From positions 5,890,001-5,954,000 of the forward strand of contig NZ_CP109130.1 in NCBI RefSeq assembly GCF_035917975.1: DNA of 64,000 bases. The letters run 5' to 3'. Position numbers and translations under genes: made by a program. The stretch's first letter is position 1. Every line of letters starts with the position of its first letter. The notes beneath the pieces were generated by a model. It did no database searches. It was not told where the DNA came from and saw nothing but the letters and a program-made list of their open reading frames with translations. The stretch is from Streptosporangium sp. NBC_01756. GTDB taxonomy: Bacteria; Actinomycetota; Actinomycetes; Streptosporangiales; Streptosporangiaceae. Below, piece after piece: positions 35,223 through 45,238 of the stretch.

Positions 35223-36926
35223 TCAGCGGGCGTTGATGGAGAACCAGTAGAAACCGTGACCCGGCAGGGTCAGCAGGTAGGGAAGCGTCCCCACCTGCGG
35301 GAACGGCACCCCGCCACGGGCCTCGACCGGCGTCATGCCCTCGAAGCGGCGCAGGTCCAGCTCCACCGGCTGCGGATACTTCGACAGGTTGTTGACGCAC
35401 AGCATCACGTCGTCGCCGTCCTCGCGGATGAAGGACAGCACCGCCGGGTTGCCGGACCACAGCTCGCTGTAGACGCCGGTGCCGAAGACCGGGTGGTTAC
35501 GGCGGATCTCCAGCATCTTCTTCGTGAAGTGCAGCAGCGACGCCGGGTTCTTCTGCTGGGCCTCCACGTTGACCGCCTGGAAGCCGTAGATCGGGTCCAT
35601 GACGGCCGGGAGGTAGAGGCGGCCCGGGTCGGCCTGGGAGAAGCCGGCGTTGCGGTCCGGGCTCCACTGCATCGGGGTGCGGACCGCGTCGCGGTCCTCC
35701 AGCCAGATGTTGTCACCCATGCCGATCTCGTCGCCGTAGTACATGACCGGCGAGCCGGGCAGCGACAGCAGCAGCGCGGTGAACAGCTCGATCTGGTCCC
35801 GGTCGTTCTCCAGCAACGGGGCCAGCCGGCGCCGGATGCCCAGGTAGGCCCGCATGCGCGGGTCCTTGGCATACTCGGCGTGCATGTAGTCGCGCTCTTC
35901 CTCGGTGACCGTCTCCAGCGTCAGCTCGTCGTGGTTGCGCAGGAAGATGCCCCACTGGGCGGTCTCCGGAAGCTTCGGCGTCCGCGACATGATCTCGGAG
36001 ATCGGCTCACGGCTGCCTCGCCGCACGGCCATGAAGATGCGCGGCATGAGCGGGAAGTGGAAGGCCATGTGGCACTCGTCGCCGCCCACCGCCGGGTCGC
36101 CGAAATACTCCACCACGTCCTCGGGCCAGCCGTTGGCCTCGGCGAGCAGCACCCGGTCGGGGTAGAGGCGGTCCACCTCGGCGCGGACCTTCTTCAGGTA
36201 GGCGTGGGTCTCGGGCAGACCGGAGCAGCCGGTGCCCTCGCGCTCGAAGAGGTACGGCACGGCGTCCAGGCGGAAGCCGTCGATGCCCAGGTCCAGCCAG
36301 AAGCGCAGGACCTCCAGCATGGCCTCCTGAACCGCGGGGTTGTCGTAGTTCAGGTCCGGCTGGTGGTGGAAGAAGCGGTGCCAGTAGTACTGCTTGCGGA
36401 TCGGGTCGTAGGTCCAGTTGGACTCCTCGGCGCCGATGAAGATGATCGGGGCGTCGGGGTATCCGGTGGGCTCGTCGGCCCAGACGTAGAAGTCGCCGTA
36501 GGGCCCTTCGGGGTCGTGCCGCGAGGCCTGGAACCAGGGGTGCTTGTCGCTGGTGTGGTTCATCACCAGGTCGGTGATGATGCGCAGGCCCCGCTCGTGG
36601 GCCGCCTCGATGAGCTCCACGAAGTCGCCGAGGTCGCCGAAGTCGGGGAGGATCTTCATGTAGTCGGAGATGTCGTAGCCGCCGTCACGGAGCGGCGACT
36701 CGTACAGGGGGAGCAGCCAGAGGCAGTCGACACCGAGCCACTTGGTGTAGTCGAGCTTCTCGATCAGGCCGCGCAGGTCTCCGGTGCCGTCTCCGTTGGA
36801 ATCCTTGAATCCCCGGACCAGCACCTCATAGAAGACCGCCCGCTTGTACCACTGGGGGTCGGCCGAGACGAAGTCCTCGGAAACGGGCTCCACGTGGGGG
36901 GATGGGTTCATCGCGTTCTCGCTCAC
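35223..36926 (-). CDS. treS: Trehalose synthase / maltose alpha-D-glucosyltransferase TreS
   Basis: A 567-residue GH13 enzyme that interconverts maltose and trehalose. TreS markers: [20 protein letters not shown] near the start, [20 protein letters not shown], nucleophile Asp in [18 protein letters not shown], acid Glu in [14 protein letters not shown] and [17 protein letters not shown]. No fused maltokinase domain and no pep2 or glgE gene follow. GTG 36926 gives the longest sensible form; ATG 36911 is possible and has no clearer ribosome site. A 13-bp palindrome CCGGA-TAG-TCCGG lies at 36952-36964, upstream of the start. Confidence 0.96.
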   Translation of the reverse strand: MSENAMNPSPHVEPVSEDFVSADPQWYKRAVFYEVLVRGFKDSNGDGTGDLRGLIEKLDYTKWLGVDCLWLLPLYESPLRDGGYDISDYMKILPDFGDLGDFVELIEAAHERGLRIITDLVMNHTSDKHPWFQASRHDPEGPYGDFYVWADEPTGYPDAPIIFIGAEESNWTYDPIRKQYYWHRFFHHQPDLNYDNPAVQEAMLEVLRFWLDLGIDGFRLDAVPYLFEREGTGCSGLPETHAYLKKVRAEVDRLYPDRVLLAEANGWPEDVVEYFGDPAVGGDECHMAFHFPLMPRIFMAVRRGSREPISEIMSRTPKLPETAQWGIFLRNHDELTLETVTEEERDYMHAEYAKDPRMRAYLGIRRRLAPLLENDRDQIELFTALLLSLPGSPVMYYGDEIGMGDNIWLEDRDAVRTPMQWSPDRNAGFSQADPGRLYLPAVMDPIYGFQAVNVEAQQKNPASLLHFTKKMLEIRRNHPVFGTGVYSELWSGNPAVLSFIREDGDDVMLCVNNLSKYPQPVELDLRRFEGMTPVEARGGVPFPQVGTLPYLLTLPGHGFYWFSINAR

Positions 36927-37555
36927 GGTGAGAAAGGGCAGGACGAAGTCACCGGATAGTCCGGCTGATGATGTTTGGTGACCGCGCTGGCGGGAGCCGT
37001 CATCCCCACGTGCTCCATGCCCCCGGACGGACCGAATTTGTGATTCGGGCTGTCCGTTGTGGCGCTTTCTGCGCCGAACACTACCAGTCGTTCGCCGCTG
37101 TCGTATCCCCTAAACATCTCGCCGCCGTCTCTGCCCCACGGAATCTTGGCGGGCATCGCGCAACCCACCCGTAATCGTAATGTCACTTACTGTTTTCATT
37201 CGTGAAATATGGCGTGCACGGTTGCGATGACCTCGGCGTATGCGTCCGCGGCCGGTCGGGCGCGCGCGCCGGATCCGGCCGGCGCGACCTTCCCGGTCCC
37301 CGATCCGGCCGTTCGCGCCAGGAGGCCTTCCTCCGGGGTCACGGACCCCATCGATCGAGACTACCCACCCGCGGGAGAAGCTCCCAATTCACCCCGTACG
37401 GCCTTTCAGCTGCACAGACAACGGACGGTGCGCACCGCGAGTGTTCCGTACCGTCGCGGTCTTGCGCCGTCCGGATGGCCGGACGCGGGCGCCGTCGCCG
37501 GCGTGGAGTCTCCCGGCCGGCGTGGTGGACCACCCCGAGGCAGGGGGCGGGGAGA
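36927..37555. other. 629-bp spacer upstream of treS
   Basis: Contains the treS leader and the 13-bp palindrome at 36952-36964. The stretch 37020-37200 is more AT-rich than its surroundings. Open frames here have no protein-like composition. Nothing else recognised. Confidence 0.5.
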
Positions 37556-39214
37556 TCAGGTCCAGGGTGGGGTGAGGGTGGGCAGGCGGTCCTCGTAGTC
37601 ACCCAGCCAGGCTCCGAACAGGACCAGGCTCCGCACCCAGAACCGGTCGTTCCAGCCGTTGAACCTCGCCAGCGCGTCGGGGCCCTCGGCGACCACGCCG
37701 TGCAGCTGCTCCGACAGCAGCGAGGGCACGGTGCCCGCGACCCGGGTCAGCATCCGGTGACCGTACTCCCGCGCGGGCGCGGCGGCCGAGCGGAGCGGGA
37801 CCCGCTGGAGCGGCTGCTTGACCACGTTGGTGGAGGGGAGCGCGGCGACGCGGGGGTTGGCGGCGTGCAGGAGCTCCCGGTAGAAGTGTCCCTTGTCCTT
37901 ACGGGCCACACCCACCGAGAGGGCGGCGTCGAAGAAGTCCGGATGCATGAAGGGCGCCACGAACGACACCTCGGGGCCGACCAGGTTGACCGGGGAGCGG
38001 GCGATGCCCCGGGCGGTCCGGGTGTGCAGGACCGACAGGGGGAGCTCGGCCCGGTGACCGTTGAACATCGAGGTCGACTGGGTGAAGGCCGCCTCGACCG
38101 AGGAGGTGATCCAGGCCGACGCCTCCTCCGACAGGAGCGGCACCGACGGGGCGCCCAGCGTGAGGGAGCCGAGCAGCGCCGCCTTCCTTTCCGCCTCCGA
38201 GGTGGCCTCCAGGGCGGCCCCGCTGACCATGAAGTTCTTCAGCAGGGGCCCGCCGGCCAGCCCGTCCACCAGGGTCCGGCCGGCCCGGTGCACCTCGCGG
38301 GCGAAGGGGGTGTACCAGGCGTGGTGCGGAGTGAGGAACGAAAGCCGGCGGGCGACGGCCAGCGCGTCGCCGGGGTAGGCGGCGGCGTCCTGGGTGATCA
38401 CGCGGTGCCGTACGCCCAGCTCACGGGTGATCGCGCGGGCGAAGGCGATGTCGGTGTCGGTGCCGTCGTCGGGGCTCGTCGTCCACGACTCGACGTCGGC
38501 GCCCCGGGTCACCGCGACCGAGCAGAGCAGCCGCGAGTCGTAGCCGCCGCTGACCGGCACGAGCAGCGGCCGATCGTCGAACTCCTTGTAGACCTCGTGC
38601 AGGATCTCCAGGATCTCCCCGGCCGTCCGCCCCGCCTCGAACGGTTCCTCGCGCAGCCACCGGGGCAGCCTGCGCTCGGTCGAGATCCGGCCCGAGGAGC
38701 GGTCGAAGGCCAGCGCGCCGGCCCCGGCCAGCCGCTTGACCTGGGCGTAGGGGGTGTCGTCGCGGAGCGGGAAGGTCAGTTGGAGAATCGACGCCCAGGC
38801 GTCCCAGTTGATCTCGTACGGCGTGCGGGCCAGGGCCAGCAGCGGCTCCAGGAGCGAGGAGAAGTAGACGGCTCCGTCCCGGGACAGGTAGTAGACGTCC
38901 ACCAGGCCGAGTCCGCCGGCGTGCAGCGTGACCCGGTCTCCGTCGTCGATCAGGCCGGGGGTCTCGAACTCCTCCGCCACGCTGATCCATGGCGCCGCCT
39001 CCGTCGGCCTGCGCTCCCCCCAGGCGAACGCCCAGGTCCGGGCGGCCCGCTGGTAGGGCGGCAGCGGCGAGGAGCTGAACAGCGCCGCCTCGGGCGTCCG
39101 CAGCGCGGGCCTCACCCGCGGTCCGGCCTCCCGTAGCGTCTCCAGGACGGCATCGTCGAGGTGGCCGATGCCGCCGCAGACGTACGGCCTCACATTGAAC
39201 GTCGGCCACTGCAC
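37556..39214 (-). CDS. Asparagine-synthase-like ATP-pyrophosphatase protein without glutaminase Cys
   Basis: A 552-residue protein with the AsnB synthetase PP-loop PVSGGYDSRLL (motif at 222-227) and the later PLLKNFMVSGAAL and VSFVAPFMHPDFFDAALS segments. The first residues are VQWPTFNVRPYVCG, so the N-terminal nucleophilic Cys2 needed for glutamine hydrolysis is missing. It therefore adenylates a carboxylate and either uses free ammonia or another amine, or forms an internal amide as lasso cyclases do. No lasso precursor or protease gene is visible. GTG 39214 has AGAGGAG. It is divergent from a glycosyltransferase-like gene 71 bp away, so sugar-acid amidation is a possible role. Confidence 0.8.
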   Translation of the reverse strand: MQWPTFNVRPYVCGGIGHLDDAVLETLREAGPRVRPALRTPEAALFSSSPLPPYQRAARTWAFAWGERRPTEAAPWISVAEEFETPGLIDDGDRVTLHAGGLGLVDVYYLSRDGAVYFSSLLEPLLALARTPYEINWDAWASILQLTFPLRDDTPYAQVKRLAGAGALAFDRSSGRISTERRLPRWLREEPFEAGRTAGEILEILHEVYKEFDDRPLLVPVSGGYDSRLLCSVAVTRGADVESWTTSPDDGTDTDIAFARAITRELGVRHRVITQDAAAYPGDALAVARRLSFLTPHHAWYTPFAREVHRAGRTLVDGLAGGPLLKNFMVSGAALEATSEAERKAALLGSLTLGAPSVPLLSEEASAWITSSVEAAFTQSTSMFNGHRAELPLSVLHTRTARGIARSPVNLVGPEVSFVAPFMHPDFFDAALSVGVARKDKGHFYRELLHAANPRVAALPSTNVVKQPLQRVPLRSAAAPAREYGHRMLTRVAGTVPSLLSEQLHGVVAEGPDALARFNGWNDRFWVRSLVLFGAWLGDYEDRLPTLTPPWT

Positions 39215-39285
39215 CGTGCTGACTCCTCTGTGTCGCGATTGACCAAAGGGTATCCTTTCGCCCGGCTCAGAAATCGGAGGACGGC

Positions 39286-41250
39286 GTGGCGAGCGAGCAA
39301 CTCGAGAGCACACGGTTGGCGTTGCGGGAGGCTGTGGCTGCAGCGGAACGGGCTGCCGAACTGGCCAGACTGCTTGACGCGGCACAGGCGAAGATCACTG
39401 AGGCGGAGCGTGCCACGGCCGAGCTGCGTGGCGTCCAGGAGCGGCTGAGCGAGGCCGAGGAACGGCTCGAAGCGGCACAGGCGGCGGAGGAGCGGCTCCG
39501 CAGGGACCTAGCCGAGCAGCGCTACCAGGCCGAGGTGGCGAAGTGGAAGCTGTCGTCGGTGCAGGTGGCCCGGTGGTCCCGGCTCGGTGACGCGATCAGG
39601 ACGGGTAAGAGCAACCCGGTACGGCTGGCCCGTGGCCTGCGCGGAGCCGCCCGGCCCGCCAAGCGCCCGACCGCCCCCAAACGCCAGCCCGTCCCGGTGA
39701 AGAGCACCTCCAAAGTGGTCCCGGGGGCGTCCTTCCAGGCCACCACGTCCACCAGGACCGTCGGCGGAAAGTCGGTCAAGCTCAAGCCGTTCCGGATCCC
39801 GACCGGCCCGAACACCCGCCCGCACCTGACCGCCGCCGTGGTCGCGGAGCCGCACGCCGAGGCGCTGCTCCGTTACGAGTGGCGGCAGAGCACCGGCTTC
39901 ACACCCAGGGACTTCGCCCGGGTCCTGGCCGCCGAGGTCCCGCACCTGCTGCTGGTCGAGTCGGTCACCCGCGGACCGTGGGCCGAGGAGCTGAGCGAGC
40001 CGGGCGAGGGCCTGACCGCGCTGCTCGCCTGGTGCGCCGAGCGGGGCATCCGCACGGTCTTCTGGCACACCCGGGGCGAGGTCGGCGACTTCGCGGCCGC
40101 CGCGAGGCTGTTCGAGCACATCGTCACCGCGCTGCCCGGGTCCGTGGCGGCGTGGGGAGCCGCGCTGGCGTCCCGGCCGCCGGAGTCCGGTCGCCGGTCG
40201 CCCTCACTGGGGCTGCTGCCCTTCGCGGTCCAGCCCCGGGTGCACAATCCGCTGCCGCTGGCCGGAGACCGGTTCGACCGGGTGCTCACCCTGGAGGAGC
40301 TGCTCCCGGGGCACCTGTCGTATCCGGACGTCCTCACCTCCTACCGCTGGCCCAGGGCCGTGCACTGCCCGCCGGGCACGGAGGTCTGGCGGATGGCCGA
40401 ACTGGCCGCGTGCGGCACGCCGATCACGGCGTCTCCGGCCGATCCCGCGCCGGACTCCGCGGCCGATCCGTCGGGGACCCCGGGCGGGACCGGTGCCGAC
40501 GACCGCCGGGCCCACGCGGCGCTCCGCCAGGCCTACGCCTCCGGCACGATGACGGAGAAGGTCGACGACCTGCTCGACGCGATCGGGCTGCCCAGCGCCC
40601 GGGCCACCCTGACCGTCTCGGTGATCATGATCGACAGGGGCGACCTCGACCACACCCTCGCCCAGGTCGCGCCGCAGAAGGGCGTCGTCCAGCTGGTGCT
40701 GCTGTCGGACGCGGTGGACGCCGCGGAGCGGGCCCGCGCCGCGATGCCGGACCGGGTGGACGTCGTGGTCCGCCCCACCGACCCCGGGCTCACCACCGGC
40801 GGCATGCTCAACCGTGCCCTGGACCTGTGCCAGGGCGACCTGGTGGCGGTCATGGACGCCAGGGACGTTTACGGCGAGCACTACCTGACCGATCTCACCC
40901 GCGCCTTCCTGTTCAGCACCGCCGACATCGTCGGCAAGGCGGCTTTCCACGCCCACCTGCGCGACGTCGCGGCCACGGTGCTGCGCCAGCCGGCCGCCGA
41001 ATACTCCTACCTCCCCGAGATCATCGGCGCCACCCTGCTGGCCCGCCGGGCCGTCCTGCGCGGCATCGGTTTCGCCGACGTCTCGGAGGGGTGGGACGAG
41101 GTGCTGATGCGCCAGTGCCGCACGGACGGGATCAAGGTCTTCTCCGCCGACCGGTTCGGCTACGTCTGCCGGCGTGACCGGGACCGCTGGCTCCTCGGCT
41201 CGGCCCAGCTCGTCGACTACGGCCCGGCCGCCCCGCACGCGCTGGCCTGA
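39286..41250 (+). CDS. Coiled-coil glycosyltransferase-like protein
   Basis: A 654-residue protein. Residues 5-95 are a strong coiled coil (LREAVAAAERAAELARLLD, then AEERLEAAQAAEERLRRDLA), followed by a basic linker. The middle region (about 180-400) resembles a nucleotide-sugar Rossmann domain without clear catalytic motifs. The C-terminal part (about 440-654) is GT-A-like: VSVIMIDRGDLDHTLAQV, GGMLNRALDLCQGDLVAVMD and DARDVYGEHYLTDL with a DARD in place of DxD. GTG 39286 follows GGAGGACGG. The build recalls the glycosyltransferases at 56.5-64 kb. Confidence 0.75.
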   Translation: MASEQLESTRLALREAVAAAERAAELARLLDAAQAKITEAERATAELRGVQERLSEAEERLEAAQAAEERLRRDLAEQRYQAEVAKWKLSSVQVARWSRLGDAIRTGKSNPVRLARGLRGAARPAKRPTAPKRQPVPVKSTSKVVPGASFQATTSTRTVGGKSVKLKPFRIPTGPNTRPHLTAAVVAEPHAEALLRYEWRQSTGFTPRDFARVLAAEVPHLLLVESVTRGPWAEELSEPGEGLTALLAWCAERGIRTVFWHTRGEVGDFAAAARLFEHIVTALPGSVAAWGAALASRPPESGRRSPSLGLLPFAVQPRVHNPLPLAGDRFDRVLTLEELLPGHLSYPDVLTSYRWPRAVHCPPGTEVWRMAELAACGTPITASPADPAPDSAADPSGTPGGTGADDRRAHAALRQAYASGTMTEKVDDLLDAIGLPSARATLTVSVIMIDRGDLDHTLAQVAPQKGVVQLVLLSDAVDAAERARAAMPDRVDVVVRPTDPGLTTGGMLNRALDLCQGDLVAVMDARDVYGEHYLTDLTRAFLFSTADIVGKAAFHAHLRDVAATVLRQPAAEYSYLPEIIGATLLARRAVLRGIGFADVSEGWDEVLMRQCRTDGIKVFSADRFGYVCRRDRDRWLLGSAQLVDYGPAAPHALA

Positions 41251-41251
41251 A

Positions 41252-41302
41252 CGCCGGAGTCCCGGGGATACTCCGGCGGGGCCCGTCCGGTGACGGGCCC
41301 CG
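41252..41302. terminator. Double hairpin between convergent genes
   Basis: First hairpin: 9-bp arms 41252-41260 and 41270-41278. Second: 11-bp arms 41277-41287 and 41292-41302 with a CGGT loop. They lie between the stops of the glycosyltransferase-like gene and the subtilase gene and probably terminate one strand each. Confidence 0.7.
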
Positions 41303-41312
41303 CCGGCGCGGA

Positions 41313-44300
41313 TCACTTGAGGGCGAACGCCCGGGTGATCGTCTGTTCCACCTTGGCGCCGGCCGAGTCCCAGGCGGTGACCCTCAGGGACGCGTGGCCG
41401 GTATGCCCCTTGTGATCGGCTCGCACCGTGAACCTGCCGTCGTCGCGCCGGTCGACGCGGAGACCGGTCCACGTCGCGCCGTCGTCATAGGAGATCTGCG
41501 CGGTCGCTCCCTTGACCGGCCGGGCCACGGCGCCGGTGGGGGGCCGGACCGTGAACGCGAACGGCTGGCCCCCGCGGACCGGTACGGCGTTGCGCAGGTC
41601 GACGTCCAGCTCGTAATCGATCTTGAGTAGCGGCAGGACCTCCGGCCTGTCGGTGTGAGCGGAGGAGAACGTCCAGGCGGTGGCCGTCCTCGTCGCCGTG
41701 CCCCACCAGCCGGCGGTGCGCGCCGAGGTCTGCTCCAGCTGGTAGGAGGCGCGTTCCGCGGGGAGGGTGAGCGTCACGTTGTACAGCTGCGGGCCCTCGC
41801 CGATCAGGGTGTCCCCGCGGTACAGCCTGGCGAAGGCCTGGTCGGCGGCGCCGTACAGGAAGCCGAAGTGGTCGGGGTCGGAGTCGCCGAACTCCGGCAC
41901 CATGATCCGCACGGTGTCCTGGGTGCGCTGCGCGGGCAGGCCGTACTCGGCGTAGGCGCTCGACAGCCTGCGTGGCTGTCCGGGGCCGCCGGGCGCGAAC
42001 CAGTGCTCGGTGAGGCGCCGGCCCGCCTGGTACGTCCGGTCACCGGTGATCAGTTCCGCGCCGCCCTCGGTGGAGCGCTGGAACCGGGTACGGACCACCA
42101 GGTCGCCGGGGGTGGTCCACTCCTCGCGCTCCATCGCGCCGCTGATCGGGGACGGCTTGATCATCATGCCGGCCGCGTTGGGACGGAAGCTGGCGCGCGT
42201 GCCGTACCCCTGCTCGTCGGAGGTGCCGTGGTAGTGCGCGTCGATGCGGGTCATGGTCTTCGGTGAGATCTCGTACCGCAGGTTCCGCGGCACGCTGTCG
42301 TGCCAGCGCAGCACGTCGTACCAGTACGGGCTCACCGAGGTGCCCTCCAGCCGGACGCGGCCCGCCTTGCGGAGCGCCGCCGCCTCGTCGTAGCCGGTGG
42401 TGAACGAGGGTGCCTCCAGCCCGCTGCCCCAGTACGACAGGGCGCCGCGAGCCTCGTTCATGGCGAGCACGACGACCGAGGCGCCGGCCTTGACGGCGCC
42501 GGTGACGGCGGTGAACGCGTCCTGCTCCGGCTGGAACGTCAGCAGCGCCAGCTTCCCCCGGAGGTCGACGCCGGTGAAGTCCTCGCGGGTGCCGCCGTCG
42601 TAGACCGGCAGGTCCCGCCGTCCGTCGAACTTCGGCCCGTAGTCCATGTGGATCAGCCGGACCTCCTTGCCGCCGGGGACCGTCTTCGCCGTGGCGACGG
42701 GCGCGTACAGGTCCCAGTGGTGGTACATCTCGAACTGGCCCACCTCGGCCTTCGGGATGGGCGCGAGGTAGGCGCGCTCGGTGGCCGGGGTCATCATCCA
42801 CGACGAGGAGAGACCGCCCTCGGGGTTGGCGCCCCGCCGGTCGTGCCCGATCGTGACCTGGGAGTGGTCGACCGGCCGGGCCGTGTCCAGCCGGACCCGG
42901 TTCGCGCTCCGGGCGTCGATCGGGACCGTCGCCGGACCGGTGACCTCCACGTCCGGGTCGCCTGCGAAGACGATCTCGGAGGTCATCGCCGCCGGCTGCC
43001 TGCGCTCCATCAGCGTGGCCATCATCGAGTAGCGGCCCGCCGGGAGCTCGGTGACGATCCGGCCGTCCTCCGGGACCTGCAGGTCGCGGAACTCGCCGGT
43101 GTCCAGGTCCAGGACGTCGACGCTGGAGGCCTCGCCCGGTGCGCCGCCGTCCCGGTAGGTGACCGGGATCTCGACGGGATATCTCACCGGGGAGAGGGTC
43201 TGGACGACCGCCACCGACAGTTCGACGCCGTCGGCGGTGCCGCGCAGGCGCCCGGTGTAGCGGCCGCGGGTGCCCTTGGCGGGGTCGGCCGTGACGACCA
43301 CGGGGGCCTTGCCGCCCGCGGGCACCTCGACCCGGTCCGCCGACAGCGCGAACAGGCCGTCGGCGGCCGGCTTGCCGCCGGAGTCGCGCACGTCGAGGGC
43401 GAGGGCGAGGGTCACCGGGGTGGTGCCGGAGTTGACGATCTCCACGGTCGCGTCCTGCTTCGCGCCCTCGGGTGTGACGGTGGGCATGCTCACCGCGGCA
43501 GGGCTCGCGTACACCTGCTGGGTGACCGCTCTGCCCACGTCCACGCGTCCGGAGCCGATCGCGTCCACCGCGCCCTCCATCGGCTTGGCGGTGCTCACCA
43601 GTGACGCCTTGAGCTGCCCGGCGGTCCAGTCGGGGTGCCGCTGGGCGAGCAGCGCCGCCGCGCCCGCGACGTGCGGGGTGGCCATCGAGGTGCCGTTCAG
43701 CGAGGTGTAGCGGGCGTCGACCGGGGTGCCGAGCGAGGTGCCCTCGGCGCGGGCGGCGACGATGCCGACGCCCGGCGCGCTGACCTCCGGCTTGAGCGCG
43801 TCGTCGCCGGCGCGCGGACCGCGTGAGGAGAACTCCGCCAGTCCGTCGGCCTTGTCGACCGCTCCGACGGTGAGCGCCGCGTCGGCGGAGCCCGGTGAGC
43901 TGACGCTCCCGGAGTCGGGGCCGGCATTGCCCGCCGCGACCACGAACAGCGCGTCCGACTCGGCGGACAGGTTGTTCAGCGCCTGGCTCATCGGGTCGCG
44001 GCCGTCGGTGGCCTCGTTGGTGCCCAGGCTCATGCTGACGACGTCGACGTCCTGTCCGGCCGCCCACTCCATTCCGGCGACGATCCACGACAGGCTGCCG
44101 GAGCCCTGGTCGTTGAGGACCTTCCCGATGTAGAGGGAGGCGCCGGGCGCGACGCCCTTGCGCCTGCCCTCGGCCGCCGCGCCGCTCCCCGCGATCGTGG
44201 CGGCCACGTGCGTGCCGTGGCCGTGGTGGTCGACCGTGTCGGCGGCGTCGCTGAAGTTGGCGCTCGCGGCGACGCGGTCCTTGAGGTCGGGGTGCGTGGT

Positions 44301-45005
44301 GTCGGCGCCCGTGTCGAGCACCGCCACCTTCACCCCTTTGCCGTCGTACCCCGCCTGCCAGGCGGCCGGCGCGCCGATCTGCGGCACGCTGGTCTCCAGC
44401 GTCGCCCGCACCGGCCGGTCCAGCCACACCTTCGAGTACGCCGGAGCGGCGGTACGGCCCGTCCCCGCGGTGCCGAGCGCCTGCCAGAAGGCGACGGCCT
44501 GCGCGGGGGCGCGTTCCACGGCGGCGGCGCCGGCGCTGGGCAGCAGTCGCGTCCGATGGGCGCCCGCGGGCACCGGCTGGGCGGCCAGGGTCCGCCGTGC
44601 CCCCTCCCCGTAGGAGACGATCAGCGGCAGCGAGGCGCGGTGGGCGTCGTCGTATCCCGCCGCGATGAGATCGGTGACGTTGAACAGCTCCTGGTCCAGC
44701 CGGTCGGCGGCCAGCATCGGACGGGCCGTCTCCGGAATCACGTACAGGTCGCCGTGCCGGTTCACGGTCTTGAACGCCGGCTGCGGCCTTCCGGCGCTCC
44801 CGGGACGTGCCGCGGCGACCTGACGGCCGTCGGGGTAGGTCTGGACGTCGACGACATCGCCGGTGATCAGCGTCAGCGTGTGCCGGGACGCGGATACGGC
44901 GGGCAGCTTCACAGGTGCTTGTCGTGGTTCGGCGCCGGCCGGTGCGGCCGAGGCCAGTACGGCCGCGCCGGCCGCCACCGCGACGACACGGGAAAGTGGT
45001 CGCAT
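41313..45005 (-). CDS. Secreted subtilisin-family (S8) serine protease, multidomain
   Basis: A 1230-residue exported protease. Sec signal peptide with AGA cleavage near residue 25, a propeptide region to about 215, and an S8 catalytic domain with Asp231 (VAVLDTGADTTHPDL), His263 (HGHGTHVAATIAG), oxyanion Asn360 (VVAAGNAGPDS) and Ser440 (NGTSMATPHVAGAAALL). The long C-terminal half contains a protease-associated-like segment (DLRGKLALLTFQPEQDAF, then KAGASVVVLAMNEARG) and beta-rich modules. ATG 45005 follows AAGGAGGAA. It probably digests extracellular protein; no immunity or maturation gene is adjacent. Confidence 0.95.
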   Translation of the reverse strand: MRPLSRVVAVAAGAAVLASAAPAGAEPRQAPVKLPAVSASRHTLTLITGDVVDVQTYPDGRQVAAARPGSAGRPQPAFKTVNRHGDLYVIPETARPMLAADRLDQELFNVTDLIAAGYDDAHRASLPLIVSYGEGARRTLAAQPVPAGAHRTRLLPSAGAAAVERAPAQAVAFWQALGTAGTGRTAAPAYSKVWLDRPVRATLETSVPQIGAPAAWQAGYDGKGVKVAVLDTGADTTHPDLKDRVAASANFSDAADTVDHHGHGTHVAATIAGSGAAAEGRRKGVAPGASLYIGKVLNDQGSGSLSWIVAGMEWAAGQDVDVVSMSLGTNEATDGRDPMSQALNNLSAESDALFVVAAGNAGPDSGSVSSPGSADAALTVGAVDKADGLAEFSSRGPRAGDDALKPEVSAPGVGIVAARAEGTSLGTPVDARYTSLNGTSMATPHVAGAAALLAQRHPDWTAGQLKASLVSTAKPMEGAVDAIGSGRVDVGRAVTQQVYASPAAVSMPTVTPEGAKQDATVEIVNSGTTPVTLALALDVRDSGGKPAADGLFALSADRVEVPAGGKAPVVVTADPAKGTRGRYTGRLRGTADGVELSVAVVQTLSPVRYPVEIPVTYRDGGAPGEASSVDVLDLDTGEFRDLQVPEDGRIVTELPAGRYSMMATLMERRQPAAMTSEIVFAGDPDVEVTGPATVPIDARSANRVRLDTARPVDHSQVTIGHDRRGANPEGGLSSSWMMTPATERAYLAPIPKAEVGQFEMYHHWDLYAPVATAKTVPGGKEVRLIHMDYGPKFDGRRDLPVYDGGTREDFTGVDLRGKLALLTFQPEQDAFTAVTGAVKAGASVVVLAMNEARGALSYWGSGLEAPSFTTGYDEAAALRKAGRVRLEGTSVSPYWYDVLRWHDSVPRNLRYEISPKTMTRIDAHYHGTSDEQGYGTRASFRPNAAGMMIKPSPISGAMEREEWTTPGDLVVRTRFQRSTEGGAELITGDRTYQAGRRLTEHWFAPGGPGQPRRLSSAYAEYGLPAQRTQDTVRIMVPEFGDSDPDHFGFLYGAADQAFARLYRGDTLIGEGPQLYNVTLTLPAERASYQLEQTSARTAGWWGTATRTATAWTFSSAHTDRPEVLPLLKIDYELDVDLRNAVPVRGGQPFAFTVRPPTGAVARPVKGATAQISYDDGATWTGLRVDRRDDGRFTVRADHKGHTGHASLRVTAWDSAGAKVEQTITRAFALK

Positions 45006-45238
45006 CCCTGGGGTTCCTCCTTGGTCCCGCGCGGCACATCCGTCACACCGCGCGGAACAAATCTTCGGGAGGTGAGATATATCGCGACAACCCTTCTTGT
45101 CGGCGGATTACGGTCATGTCGGCTATCCGCCACCTCGCTGCTCTGGACACGGGGTGCCGCCACGGGAAGGGGGCGAGCCTCCAGCGGGCCGGTCATCGCC
45201 ACGACGAAGATCCACGAGTACGCCCTAGGCTGCCAGGC

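Noticed and set aside
37202-39136. A 644-codon plus-strand frame near treS and the asparagine-synthase-like gene
   Set aside because: Arg/Gly-rich translation overlapping a real minus-strand gene with an intact PP-loop.
37556-39214. Lasso peptide cluster
   Set aside because: Only a cyclase-like fold; no precursor peptide, RRE protein or transglutaminase-like protease gene is seen nearby.
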